Assembly: GCF_001750165.1 (NCBI RefSeq) | Contig: NZ_CP015412.1 | Location: 310,001-374,000, forward strand | From: Pseudoalteromonas luteoviolacea | GTDB lineage: Bacteria; Pseudomonadota; Gammaproteobacteria; Enterobacterales; Alteromonadaceae | Length of the DNA stretch: 64,000 nucleotides | Direction of reading: 5' to 3' | Shown here: one piece after another, positions 10,452-19,441 of the stretch | Layout of the letters: every line of letters begins with the position of its first letter | Numbering within the stretch: the first letter of the stretch is position 1 | Position numbers and translations under genes: made by a program | Notes under the pieces: model-generated | The model's database searches: none | The model's input: only the letters and a program-made list of their open reading frames with translations | What the model was told of the DNA's origin: nothing

Positions 10452-10470
10452 TACTGTTATTTTGACAGTA
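10452..10470. promoter_or_regulatory. Inverted repeat upstream of the EAL/HDOD gene
   Basis: TACTGT and ACAGTA are perfect 6-bp inverted arms separated by 7 bases, 17 bases before the TTG start of the EAL/HDOD gene. It resembles a LexA box but the CTGT-ACAG spacing is 7, not the 8 of the gammaproteobacterial consensus. It could be an operator for another dimeric regulator. Confidence 0.3.
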
Positions 10471-10487
10471 TAGCTAGGAGCGATGAT

Positions 10488-11705
10488 TTGAAAGTGTTTG
10501 TGGCTCGACAAGCCATTTTTAATCGCAAAAAGCACGTAGTAGCTTATGAGCTATTGTTTCGTGATGGCACAAAAAACAGCTTTCCTAATGTCGCTGAAAA
10601 CGCTGCTACAGCAAAGCTAATTATGGATAATCAACTGAACCTTGGTACGCGTTATCTAACTTCAGGAAAAAAAGCACTTATAAACATTGGAGAGGATTCT
10701 CTAAATCAAGAGCTTGCGAGGTTTTTACCCGCGGATGATGTAATTTTAGAGCTACTGGAGACGATTGCTCCAACAAATGAAAATTATGAAAAGGTTCGAC
10801 AGCTATTTCATAGCAACTATCGTTTGGCATTAGACGATTTTAACTATTCGAAAGAGTGGGAACCGTTCTTAAAACTAGCAAGACTTGTTAAGTTTGATTT
10901 GGTTGAAACACCTCTTGAGCAAATAGAGCCTTTGGTTGAACAGCTCAAAAAGCGTAAAAATCTAAAGTTGTTGGCTGAGAAGGTTGAGACCGAAGAAGAG
11001 TTTCTTACTGCTAAAAAAATGGGGTTTAGCTTTTTTCAGGGGTACTTTTTCGCAAAGCCCACTATGATCGCGCAAAATGATATTGAAATTAATTATGCGA
11101 TAGTGATGCTGATATACGCGGAAGCGTTGAAACCAAATATGAATATACCAAGAATAGCCGAGCTGTTTGCACAAGATACTGCGCTTGCATATAAGTTACT
11201 TCGGTTAATTAATTCCGGTGTATTTCCTATTAAAAATCGAATTGAATCATTAAAACAAGCATTGGTATATCTTGGGCACGAACGCATAATTAAATTTGTT
11301 AATTTAATTATGACAGCACATGTAGCCGAGACAAAGCCAACAGAATTAACACGCTTAAGCATAGTCCGCTCTAGGTTTTGTGAATTACTCAGCAGGCAAG
11401 TCGCACCGTCACTAGCTAGTATGAGTTTCTTAACAGGCTTATTTTCTTTACTTGATGCTATTCTAGATAAACCAATGGATGTTGTCGTTGAGCGTTTGCC
11501 CTTTCCTGAGGTTCTAAGAGACGCTTTGATAGGGGAGCCCAACACTTTATACTACATATTAAATACGGTTAAAGCTTATGAGAGTGGCAGCTGGTGGGCG
11601 ATGCAAGAGGCCTGTACCATGCTGAATATTTCTGATGAGAATTTACCTGATTTTCATGCACAGGCTGTAAACTGGGCTGATATGTATCGTGAACATGTCT
11701 ATTAA
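10488..11705 (+). CDS. EAL-HDOD signalling protein
   Basis: Two-domain signalling protein of the YuxH/CdgJ kind. Residues about 1-205 are an EAL domain with ELL in place of EAL; the family positions Asn (LINIGEDS), DDF, KFD, AEKVET and FFQGYFF are still visible. Residues about 210-400 are an HDOD domain (DTALAYKLLRLINSGVFPI, ALVYLGHERIIKFVNLIM). Such proteins influence cyclic-di-GMP signalling or motility; whether this one hydrolyses c-di-GMP is uncertain. The start is TTG with AGGAG 7 bases upstream; a nearby ATG runs into a stop. The next gene overlaps by one base. Confidence 0.85.
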   Translation: MKVFVARQAIFNRKKHVVAYELLFRDGTKNSFPNVAENAATAKLIMDNQLNLGTRYLTSGKKALINIGEDSLNQELARFLPADDVILELLETIAPTNENYEKVRQLFHSNYRLALDDFNYSKEWEPFLKLARLVKFDLVETPLEQIEPLVEQLKKRKNLKLLAEKVETEEEFLTAKKMGFSFFQGYFFAKPTMIAQNDIEINYAIVMLIYAEALKPNMNIPRIAELFAQDTALAYKLLRLINSGVFPIKNRIESLKQALVYLGHERIIKFVNLIMTAHVAETKPTELTRLSIVRSRFCELLSRQVAPSLASMSFLTGLFSLLDAILDKPMDVVVERLPFPEVLRDALIGEPNTLYYILNTVKAYESGSWWAMQEACTMLNISDENLPDFHAQAVNWADMYREHVY

Positions 11706-12790
11706 TGCGCAGAATAGAAGCCATTGATTTTCTTAGAGGCATTGCTGTGATTGGCTTGCCTCTTACTAACTTGATGTACATGGCAAACTTTACTTCTGGA
11801 AGTGTAGCTCCCAGCTCGCAATGGAGTGACGAGGTTATAAGCTATCTTGCTGATATTTTTGCACATGGTAAATTCAGAACTGTATTTAGCATTTTATTTG
11901 GACTGTCACTGTGCTTACTTCATGCCAAACTAAAAGAGCAACGGGGCGCTGGAATTAAAAGCCGTCTTCTCATTTTGGGGGGGATTGGATGCATTCATGG
12001 TTTTGTTGTTTGGCCGGGTGATATTTTACTCAATTATGCGCTATCCGGTTTACTTGTTTTGTCTGTTATCAGGCTTGACACGTGTACTTTGATAAAGCTT
12101 GTTGGTTGCACCATCTTAATCCCAATCGGCATACTCATATTATTGATCTATCAAGGTGGAGAACAAACAAATAGTTACCACATTGATCTGGATGAAATTA
12201 GATTTAGTATTTTAGGACTCCTCGCGTTTAACTTTGAAAATTACTTGTCGATGTTGGTACTGCTTCCAACGATAACTTTGTGGTATGTCTTTGGTTTAAT
12301 GTTGATTGGTGTATTACTCTATAGGGCCTATTGGCAAGTCAATACAACTTTACCTCTGTGGCTCTGTGTTTTTATATTGATCCCCCTTTCAGTGATTAGC
12401 TCTATAGTAGCTCGATCTCTATTCGTAGCAGATTATCGCTTGATATATGATTTATTGAACTGGTTGTGTGCAATTCCTTTGAGTGTTGCTTTAGTCTGTA
12501 TTGCACTCAATTATCATAAAGCTAAAGCTTTTCAAGGGACTGTTTTCTCATACGCTGGCAAAAACTCTCTTTCGTTATATTTGATGCAGTCTGTGCTTGG
12601 GGTATGGCTTTTTCAGTTTGCTTTCCCAACATGGAAGATTTATTTCACGCATACGGACTATTTTTTACTATTTATAAGCTTTACTACCCTACAATTGGCA
12701 TTAGTGTGGTGTTTTTATCGCATGTCATTGAGGGGCCCCGCAGAGTGGGGGATTGCACACTGCCAGAAATATTTTAATAGAAGAGAGTAA
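11705..12790 (+). CDS. DUF418-family integral membrane protein
   Basis: A 361-residue protein with about ten hydrophobic segments. It opens with the DUF418-type sequence RIEAIDFLRGIAVIGLPLTN and carries HGKFRTVFSILFGLS and, near the C-terminus, NSLSLYLMQSVLGVWLF. The family is related to acyltransferase-3-like membrane proteins, but no reaction is firmly known. The start overlaps the preceding stop (TAATG), so it is co-translated with the EAL/HDOD gene and followed 2 bases later by a periplasmic binding protein. Confidence 0.8.
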   Translation: MRRIEAIDFLRGIAVIGLPLTNLMYMANFTSGSVAPSSQWSDEVISYLADIFAHGKFRTVFSILFGLSLCLLHAKLKEQRGAGIKSRLLILGGIGCIHGFVVWPGDILLNYALSGLLVLSVIRLDTCTLIKLVGCTILIPIGILILLIYQGGEQTNSYHIDLDEIRFSILGLLAFNFENYLSMLVLLPTITLWYVFGLMLIGVLLYRAYWQVNTTLPLWLCVFILIPLSVISSIVARSLFVADYRLIYDLLNWLCAIPLSVALVCIALNYHKAKAFQGTVFSYAGKNSLSLYLMQSVLGVWLFQFAFPTWKIYFTHTDYFLLFISFTTLQLALVWCFYRMSLRGPAEWGIAHCQKYFNRRE

Positions 12791-12792
12791 AA

Positions 12793-13881
12793 ATGTCGTT
12801 GATAAAAGTGTTTTTTCTGTTATTTACACTGGCGTTTTCGTCTATGTCTTATGCGAAAAATAACTTCTCTGTACTGTTTGTTAATCCGTCCTTAGAAGGG
12901 GAGCCTTTTTGGGGGAAAGTTCAGAAAATCACTGAAGAAGCGGCAGCTCAACTCGATGTGAACATTGATGTGATTTATGGTGATGGTAATCGCCATATTC
13001 AATTGGCAGAGCTTAAAAAGTATCTTGATTATCGAGCAAGCCCGGACTATGTCATATTGATGCTCTACCCAGGGGGAGCTGAGCAGACACTCACCATGCT
13101 CAATAATTATGGTATTAAGTTTATCACGCTCGAACAAACGATTACTGGACTTGAAAAAGAAGAGATTGGTTTCCCCAAAAAGCGCTTTGAGCATTGGTTA
13201 GGTGAAATATACTTTGATAATTACCAAGCAGGTTATGATCTCGCAAAATCTTTACACCAAAAAGTGCTCGCTGGTGGTCATAAAGGTGAAGTAAATGGAT
13301 TGGCGATTAATGGACATTACGGGAGTGAGTCAGATAAACGCAATCAAGGTGCTGCAGACTACTTTAAAGAGCATGATATAAATCTTCAGCAAACGGTCCA
13401 TGCCAGTTGGTCAAAAGAGCAAGCTTACTCAAAAACAAAACGTTTATTTAAACGTTACCCCCAAACTCATATTATTTGGAGCGCTTCAGATTTAATGGCT
13501 ATGGGAGCGCAAACAGCAGTTAGGCAACTGGTGAAAAATGACGCAGGTAAGGTTGCTATTGGCGGATTTGACTGGTTGTCTGATAGTTTAGCATTAATTG
13601 AGCAAGAGACATTAACGGCTTCAGTTGGGGGGCATTTTATGATGGGGGGCTGGGCACTAGTGTCTCTGTTTGACTTTCATTACGGTGCGAAATATTGGCA
13701 AGAAAATAATGCAATTACCTTCAATTTGTCAGCTATCACAAGTGACAATGTTGAAGAGTTTTTGTGGATTTCATCTTCTCCAGATTGGTCTAAGCTTAAT
13801 TATAAGGGCTTAAGCATTTTGGATTCGAGAGCGAGATCATACGATTTTTCCCCTGAACAGTTGAGGCAGAAGCAAAACTAA
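12793..13881 (+). CDS. Periplasmic sugar-type substrate-binding protein
   Basis: A 362-residue secreted protein with signal peptide MSLIKVFFLLFTLAFSSMSYA. The mature part has the ribose-binding/Peripla_BP_4 fold pattern: VLFVNPSLEGEPFWGKV at the start, LMLYPGGAEQTL, IIWSASDLMAMGAQTAV and IGGFDWLSDSLALIE. No ABC permease or ATPase genes lie nearby, so it may act as a sensor component rather than a transporter subunit. It sits in one transcription unit with an EAL/HDOD protein and a DUF418 protein, which suggests an extracytoplasmic signalling set, but that is inference. Confidence 0.75.
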   Translation: MSLIKVFFLLFTLAFSSMSYAKNNFSVLFVNPSLEGEPFWGKVQKITEEAAAQLDVNIDVIYGDGNRHIQLAELKKYLDYRASPDYVILMLYPGGAEQTLTMLNNYGIKFITLEQTITGLEKEEIGFPKKRFEHWLGEIYFDNYQAGYDLAKSLHQKVLAGGHKGEVNGLAINGHYGSESDKRNQGAADYFKEHDINLQQTVHASWSKEQAYSKTKRLFKRYPQTHIIWSASDLMAMGAQTAVRQLVKNDAGKVAIGGFDWLSDSLALIEQETLTASVGGHFMMGGWALVSLFDFHYGAKYWQENNAITFNLSAITSDNVEEFLWISSSPDWSKLNYKGLSILDSRARSYDFSPEQLRQKQN

Positions 13882-14000
13882 GCTTACTTCACCCAAAATC
13901 ACGGCTTTCTTAGTGATAATCTGCTGAGTACTTAAGTGATCTGATTCATTTTACGTTGGAATCATTATACAATCAGCTTTTTTAGAACATTGAGAATGGC

Positions 14001-14897
14001 GTGGATACACCAAAACGATTAAATAAGTATATCAGTGAAACTGGATTTTGTAGCCGAAGAGAAGCAGATACACTGATCAGTGAAGGCCGCGTGTCTGTAA
14101 ATGGCCAAGTTGCTGAAATGGGCTTAAAGGTCACTGATGCAGATAATATTTTGGTAGATAATAAGCCTTTAAAATCCAAGCCTAAACGTGTTTATATCGC
14201 TTACAACAAACCTGTAGGTGTAACATGCACTACTGAACGAAAAATTAAAAGTAACATCGTCAACGCAATTAATTATCCTGAACGCATTTTTCCAATAGGA
14301 AGATTGGATAGGCCTTCTGAAGGGCTGATCTTTTTGACCAACGAGGGTGATATTGTTAATAAGATTTTGCGTGCTGGCAACAATCACGAAAAAGAATATA
14401 TTGTTACGGTGGATAAAGTCATTGATGATAAGTTTATTCATGGCATGCGTTCAGGAGTACCAATTCTTGGCACGGTGACAAAAAAATGTTTTGTGAAAAA
14501 AACAGGCCCTAAAAAGTTCACAATCACGCTTACACAAGGGCTAAACAGACAGATCCGTAGAATGTGTGAGTACTTTGGTTACGAAGTACAAACACTGAAA
14601 CGAGTTAGGATCATGAATGTAAATCTCAATGGGCTAAGAGCAGGTGAATGGCGCCATTTAAGTGAAAAGGAAATGTCAGAGATCAATGCTTCTATTGAAG
14701 GCTCTTCAAAAACGGAAGAAGCATCCGTTGATAGTAAAAAAAGAACACGACCAAAGGAGTCGTTGAGTCAAAATAGGAACTCATCTGAAAAGCCTCGCAG
14801 TAAGAATCGGGATAATCAAGCACGCTCAGATAAACCTAAAAGAAGGTCTGGCAAAAAGCCGGAGCGTGTAAAGGGGACGCTTTCACTGAAAAGATAA
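14001..14897 (+). CDS. rluF: 23S rRNA pseudouridine synthase, RluF type
   Basis: Isomerises a uridine in 23S rRNA. An S4 RNA-binding domain (RLNKYISETGFCSRREADTL, about 5-60) precedes the RsuA/RluB/E/F catalytic domain with the GRLDRPSEGLIFLTNEG motif (catalytic Asp) and GLNRQIRRMCEYFGY. The motif around RRMCEYFGYEVQTLKRVRI favours RluF. A basic, low-complexity tail (about 235-298) follows. The start is GTG; the ATG five bases upstream is in another frame. An insertion sequence begins at or directly after its TAA, so its original downstream neighbour is lost or displaced. Confidence 0.88.
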   Translation: MDTPKRLNKYISETGFCSRREADTLISEGRVSVNGQVAEMGLKVTDADNILVDNKPLKSKPKRVYIAYNKPVGVTCTTERKIKSNIVNAINYPERIFPIGRLDRPSEGLIFLTNEGDIVNKILRAGNNHEKEYIVTVDKVIDDKFIHGMRSGVPILGTVTKKCFVKKTGPKKFTITLTQGLNRQIRRMCEYFGYEVQTLKRVRIMNVNLNGLRAGEWRHLSEKEMSEINASIEGSSKTEEASVDSKKRTRPKESLSQNRNSSEKPRSKNRDNQARSDKPKRRSGKKPERVKGTLSLKR

Positions 14898-14922
14898 AAA
14901 TGGCCGCAATTGCGTAATGCCG
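14895..14922 (+). repeat. Left terminal inverted repeat of the IS4-family element
   Basis: Starts TAAAAATGGCCGCAATTG and ends GTAATGCCG. It matches the reverse complement of 16338-16365 without mismatch. The TAA of rluF falls inside it, so the element may supply that stop codon. Confidence 0.9.
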
Positions 14923-14923
14923 T

Positions 14924-16309
14924 TCACTTAAGGTGAGCGGCGTTTGTACTTTTAGCAACTGGGTATCGGTTTTTAGACACCTTTAATACCCTCGGGTAAC
15001 TTCGTTCTCGTTTTCCTTCAAGCTTAAACTGACTCGCATTTCTTTCTATATCCAGGATGATTTTAGGCACATTTCCTGGAGCATATATAGGCATTTGAGT
15101 AAGTTTGTAGATGATATGTGATGAGGCATCTCTAAAGCTAAGTTGATTTGGGTAAACACTTTTTAGTGATTTAGCCATTAATACCATTTTGTAACGGATA
15201 AGGTTGTAAGCCAGTAACAAGCCCCATAGCTCTTGGTGAATTAGCTCCGGTAAATTGCTGCGCAAGGTGAATCGACTTTCCAATAGATGTTGCTTCATTT
15301 CTCGATAGCCCATTTCAATTTCCCAGCGGTGTGCATATAAATCTACAATCTCCGAAGCTGGATATGCCATTGCATCCGTCATTGATGTGAGTACACTCAC
15401 TTCTTTTCCTTTCACTCGCCTTGTCAATAATCTCACGGTTATAGAGTCGGGTAAGTCAGGGCGCTTCTTCTTAGCCTGCGGCGTCGTTGTCAAACGAACC
15501 AGCTTATCTTGCTTCCCTAAGCTATCAATCACTTCATACTGGGTCCCTTTCTTGAGGGGGAGCAGCCAATGCGTGTTACTCCCTTTTTGCTCCCATTCAT
15601 GTAGCAAGCCAAGTGAATAAAACCCCTTATCGAATAGCGTCAAGCTGTTATTTGGAATATGGTTAATGAGTCTGCTCGCTAGGTTCATCTCGTTTTCACT
15701 TACACTATCAAAGGCACTCCCCAATATGAGATGACTGCTTAACTCCATTAAGCAGACCATTCTGACTTGCGGATAACCAGCATAGCTGGCTTTATTGGCC
15801 GTTCGAGCAAAGGTCGCACTATTTGCTGCGCTATCAGGCGTTCGCCAAACTACACCATCAACACCGTAAATATTAAGTCCATTCCAATGTGGATGCTCCG
15901 CACGTTCATGCCAAGTTTGGGCTGTACGGTAAAAAACATCTTGTACTACATTGCTACCTAGCTTTTTTCTAGCTTGAGTGACGGCACTTCGGGCGACATA
16001 GTCCACGTCTTGAGGCAAGACGATGTCTAACTTATTAATTAGTTGACGAACGGATTCAGTTCGGAACAAGGACATACCAATGACTGCCCAAATCATGGCA
16101 TCCATTGGGAGCTTGCGTTTACGCAATGTTGCTACACCATTGGACTCTAAACAGGCTTGTATAATCTCTGGCTCTAAAACATCAGCCAAGCTTTTAAATT
16201 CAGTGAGGCGAGAGATAGATGTGCGTGCAAGTGCTTCTGACAATTCCATTAAAAAATCCGATACCAGTATACTGATATCGGATTTTGAAGCCTTGAAAAG
16301 ATCAGTCAA
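14924..16309 (-). CDS. IS4-family transposase
   Basis: A 461-residue DDE transposase. The IS4 signature is visible: IYGVDGVVWRTPDS (first Asp), SLTLFDKGFYSLGLL (second Asp) and YAHRWEIEMGYREMKQHLL, the Y-(2)-R-(3)-E-(6)-K motif. An N-terminal Insertion element 4 domain (ALARTSISRLTEFKSLADVL) is present. No stop or frameshift interrupts it, so the element may still be active. Its 3' end overlaps a hairpin (GCCGTTCAC / GGTGAGCGGC). Confidence 0.95.
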   Translation of the reverse strand: MTDLFKASKSDISILVSDFLMELSEALARTSISRLTEFKSLADVLEPEIIQACLESNGVATLRKRKLPMDAMIWAVIGMSLFRTESVRQLINKLDIVLPQDVDYVARSAVTQARKKLGSNVVQDVFYRTAQTWHERAEHPHWNGLNIYGVDGVVWRTPDSAANSATFARTANKASYAGYPQVRMVCLMELSSHLILGSAFDSVSENEMNLASRLINHIPNNSLTLFDKGFYSLGLLHEWEQKGSNTHWLLPLKKGTQYEVIDSLGKQDKLVRLTTTPQAKKKRPDLPDSITVRLLTRRVKGKEVSVLTSMTDAMAYPASEIVDLYAHRWEIEMGYREMKQHLLESRFTLRSNLPELIHQELWGLLLAYNLIRYKMVLMAKSLKSVYPNQLSFRDASSHIIYKLTQMPIYAPGNVPKIILDIERNASQFKLEGKRERSYPRVLKVSKNRYPVAKSTNAAHLK

Positions 16310-16337
16310 CTGATCATTAAAATATTTCTTAACTGAT

Positions 16338-16365
16338 CGGCATTACGCAATTGCGGCCATTTTTA
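16338..16365 (-). repeat. Right terminal inverted repeat of the IS4-family element
   Basis: Reads CGGCATTACGCAATTG and then CGGCCATTTTTA on the plus strand, the exact reverse complement of the left end. Beyond the perfect part the two ends keep a weaker match (TCA then TTAAG). Confidence 0.9.
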
Positions 16366-16370
16366 ATTTG

Positions 16371-19300
16371 TTATTGAACGCTTTCTGGCGCTTTAATTTT
16401 GAAAGCCAAACAGTAGACAACCGGTATAACAATTAAGGTTAAGATTGTGGCAAAACCAAGCCCAAACATAATTGTTACCGCCATTGATTTAAAGAACACA
16501 TCAAATAACAGGGGGATCATGCCCAATATCGTTGTGATTGCAGCCATTGATACTGGCCTTACACGGCTTACCCCTGAGTCAAAAACTGCTTGGTAAGGTG
16601 CCTTACCACTGTCGATTTCCAGGTTTATTTGATCCATCAAAACAATCCCATTTTTAATTAACATGCCAGATAGACTTAACAATCCAAGTAGTGCCATAAA
16701 ACTAAATGGAGCTTGAAAAGCAACCAGTCCTGCTGTAACACCAATAATGGCCAGTGGTACAGTACTCCAAATGACTAAAGGCTTTTTAATCGAGTTAAAC
16801 AGTAGCACTGTGATCATAAACATACTTAAATAGCCCAGAGGGAGAGAGCCAAAGATAGCTGTTTTTGCTTTAGAGGAAGATTCATATTCACCGCCCCATT
16901 CCATTTTGTAGCCAATGGGCAGTTCAATGGCTTCGATATCTGCTTTGATACGAGTAAAGAGTTTTGCAGGTGTTTCGTTGCCAATGACATCATGGTCAGC
17001 CATTACCGTAATAGTACGTTTTCGATCTCGACGCATGATTAAGCTATCTTCCCAGACCACTTCAAACCTATCTACGATCTGGCTAACAGGTACGTAAACA
17101 TTTAATACAGGACTAAATACTTGTAAGTCTTGTAAGTTTTCAACACTGTATCTCTCTATTTCTGGGGAGCGAGCGACGATAGGTAACATTTGTGTACCGT
17201 CACGGTATAGGCCAACTTGTTTACCAGATATGCTAGTAAGTAGTAATTGGTCGAGGTCGGTTTTGCTGATCCCCAAACGACGGGCTTTCTGCTCATTAAA
17301 TACTGGTTGGAGTACTTTGCTACGTTGGCGCCAATCGTCTTTAATGCTGTGCGCGCCAGGGTCATTTTCTAAAATGGCTTTGGCTTCAGCTGCCAATTGA
17401 CGTAAAACCACTGGATCAGGACCGGAGAAGCGGGCTTCAATTTTAGCATCGGTAGAAGGGCCAATCTCCATACGTTTAATTTTCAGCTGGCCATCTAGTT
17501 CATTTTCTCCAGAAAAGGCACGGACTTTTGCTATCATGTCAGTCACATCTTCACGTGTTTTTACACGGATAATAAGCTGTCCGTATGCATCATATTGCTT
17601 TTCAGGGCTATATGTGAGCATGAACCTTGGCGCACCTTGTCCAATAGTTGCTGTGACGTCTGTTACCGAGTCGTGTTGTCTGAGGAATGTTTCGATCTTT
17701 TTTACATTGTCTGAAGTCGCGCGGATATCCGAACCTTGGTAATTCCAATAATCTACATAAAACATCGGCGTGTTTGATGCGGGGAAAAATGATTGCTTAA
17801 CAGATTTAAAGCCAACCACCGCACTGCCAAGCAGTATGACCATAAAGAGCATTGTCGCCCACCTATTACGTAAGCTAAACGCGAGTAATGCCTTGTATGC
17901 AGTAAAAATGATACCTTGATATGGGTCGTTTTGTTGTTCATTACTACCTGCTTTAATCTCTTCTTTAAAAAGCATGTTTGCAAAAAAAGGAGTGAGAGTA
18001 ATAGCGGTTACCCAGCTTAGTAGCAGTGAGATAAACAACACCCAAAACAATGAACCTGCAAACTCGCCACTGGCATCAGAACTTAAACCAATTGGCGCGA
18101 AAGCGGTAATACCAATGATGGTCGCGCCAAGTAGTGGCCACTTGGTCTGCTCGACAATATTAACCGCAGCTTTTACTTTTGACTGACCGCGTTTCAAGTT
18201 AATCAATATACCTTCTGTTATTACGATGGCATTATCAACCAACATACCTAATGCAATAATCAAAGCACCAAGCGAGATTCTTTGTAAATCAATGGCAAAT
18301 AACTTCATAAAGATGAAAGTGCCTAAAACGGTTAGCAGAAGTATACCGCCGATCAAGATACCGCTTTTTACACCCATAAAAATGAGCAAGACAATGATAA
18401 CGATAGCAACGGCTTCTAATAAACTTACTATGAAGCCATCCACTGACTTTTTAACTTCAGCGGGCTGGTTATAAACACTATTTACTTCAATGCCGTAAGG
18501 TTTTTGATAATCCAATTCAGCGAGGCGTTTTTTAATTGCTACGCCTACATCAACCACATTCACACCAGATGTGAATGAAATACCAACCAATAAGGCTCTG
18601 TTATTATTAAAGCGAGTAATATGGTTGGGTACTTCTTGGTATTCTCTTGAGACTGTAGCGACATCGCCCAAATAGATCAGTTCTTTAGCACCCGGTTGAG
18701 ATATCAGTAAATTTTCTAGCTCAGAGACATCTAAAAATTCACCAGTAGGATGCAGGCGAATAGACTCATTTCCTACACGAATTTTACCGGCATTCGATAC
18801 TGTGTTCTGTGTTTGGAGTAATGAGAAAATATGGTTAGGAGATATCCCTAACTGTGACATCTTTTGGGTCGAAATCTCAACAATGACTTGGGCTTGCTGT
18901 TCACCTGCTACCGTGACCTTACTTACACCATCTACTAATACGAGCTCTCGACGTAAAAAATCGACATAGTCTTTGAGCTCATCATAAGTGTAACCTGCAC
19001 CAGTCACGCCATATAACATCCCGTATACGTCAGCGAAGTCGTCCATAATTGTGGGCGGTTGCACACCAGATGGCAACTGGGGTGTAAGATCATTGATTTT
19101 GCGTCTTAACTCGTCCCATATTTGTTTGAGGTCCTCTTTCCGATAAGTGCTTTTCATCTCTACTGAAATTTGAGACTTACCTGGCGAAGAAATAGAGGTG
19201 ACATAATCAACGTATGGCAAGCTCTGTATTGCATTCTCAATAGGATAAGTGACTTCTTCTTCTACTTGTTGTGGTGATGCGCCAGGGTAGGCTGTGATCA

Positions 19301-19439
19301 CCATGGCTTTTTTTAGGGTAAACTCAGGATCTTCCAACTGGCCAAGACCGAAATATGAGACACCACCTGCAGCAAATAGCAGCACGGCAAACATCGCGCT
19401 AATGACTTTATTCTCAATAGACCAACTTGCTAAGCTCAT
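16371..19439 (-). CDS. RND-family efflux pump inner-membrane subunit
   Basis: Proton-driven RND transporter of about 1022 residues using the internal start MSLASWSIENKV, which lies 2 bases after the adaptor stop; a longer frame adds nine residues overlapping the adaptor. Two repeats of a large periplasmic loop plus a TM bundle are visible. TM4 carries LGMLVDNAIVITEG with the proton-relay aspartate, and LEDPEFTLKKAMVITAYPGASPQQVEEEVT is typical of the VexF/CzcA-like drug RND group. It probably exports organic compounds with the lipoprotein adaptor encoded upstream and an outer-membrane channel encoded elsewhere. The IS element lies just beyond its stop. Confidence 0.9.
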   Translation of the reverse strand: MSLASWSIENKVISAMFAVLLFAAGGVSYFGLGQLEDPEFTLKKAMVITAYPGASPQQVEEEVTYPIENAIQSLPYVDYVTSISSPGKSQISVEMKSTYRKEDLKQIWDELRRKINDLTPQLPSGVQPPTIMDDFADVYGMLYGVTGAGYTYDELKDYVDFLRRELVLVDGVSKVTVAGEQQAQVIVEISTQKMSQLGISPNHIFSLLQTQNTVSNAGKIRVGNESIRLHPTGEFLDVSELENLLISQPGAKELIYLGDVATVSREYQEVPNHITRFNNNRALLVGISFTSGVNVVDVGVAIKKRLAELDYQKPYGIEVNSVYNQPAEVKKSVDGFIVSLLEAVAIVIIVLLIFMGVKSGILIGGILLLTVLGTFIFMKLFAIDLQRISLGALIIALGMLVDNAIVITEGILINLKRGQSKVKAAVNIVEQTKWPLLGATIIGITAFAPIGLSSDASGEFAGSLFWVLFISLLLSWVTAITLTPFFANMLFKEEIKAGSNEQQNDPYQGIIFTAYKALLAFSLRNRWATMLFMVILLGSAVVGFKSVKQSFFPASNTPMFYVDYWNYQGSDIRATSDNVKKIETFLRQHDSVTDVTATIGQGAPRFMLTYSPEKQYDAYGQLIIRVKTREDVTDMIAKVRAFSGENELDGQLKIKRMEIGPSTDAKIEARFSGPDPVVLRQLAAEAKAILENDPGAHSIKDDWRQRSKVLQPVFNEQKARRLGISKTDLDQLLLTSISGKQVGLYRDGTQMLPIVARSPEIERYSVENLQDLQVFSPVLNVYVPVSQIVDRFEVVWEDSLIMRRDRKRTITVMADHDVIGNETPAKLFTRIKADIEAIELPIGYKMEWGGEYESSSKAKTAIFGSLPLGYLSMFMITVLLFNSIKKPLVIWSTVPLAIIGVTAGLVAFQAPFSFMALLGLLSLSGMLIKNGIVLMDQINLEIDSGKAPYQAVFDSGVSRVRPVSMAAITTILGMIPLLFDVFFKSMAVTIMFGLGFATILTLIVIPVVYCLAFKIKAPESVQ

Positions 19440-19441
19440 CG

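Larger units (their letters stand above)
14895..16365 (-). mobile_element. IS4-family insertion sequence, complete
   Basis: About 1.47 kb element bounded by perfect terminal inverted repeats of about 28 bases and containing one full-length transposase on the minus strand. The outer bases TAAAAATGG are shared by both ends, so the exact boundary could be a few bases inside these coordinates. No convincing target-site duplication is seen in the flanks (GAAAAGA on the left, ATTTGTT on the right). It separates rluF from an RND efflux gene whose stop lies about 5 bases beyond the right end. Confidence 0.88.

Noticed and set aside
10452..10470. LexA box before the EAL/HDOD gene
   Set aside because: CTGT and ACAG are 7 bases apart, not the 8 required by the gammaproteobacterial LexA consensus, and the gene is not a usual SOS member. 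Kept only as an unnamed inverted repeat.
13938..13960. Third ECF sigma promoter before rluF
   Set aside because: TGATC is present, but the CGTT-like element follows after 12 bases rather than 17.
14885..16375. Target-site duplication of the IS4-family element
   Set aside because: Left and right flanks do not show a shared 8-12 base direct repeat under any boundary choice from the repeat ends.
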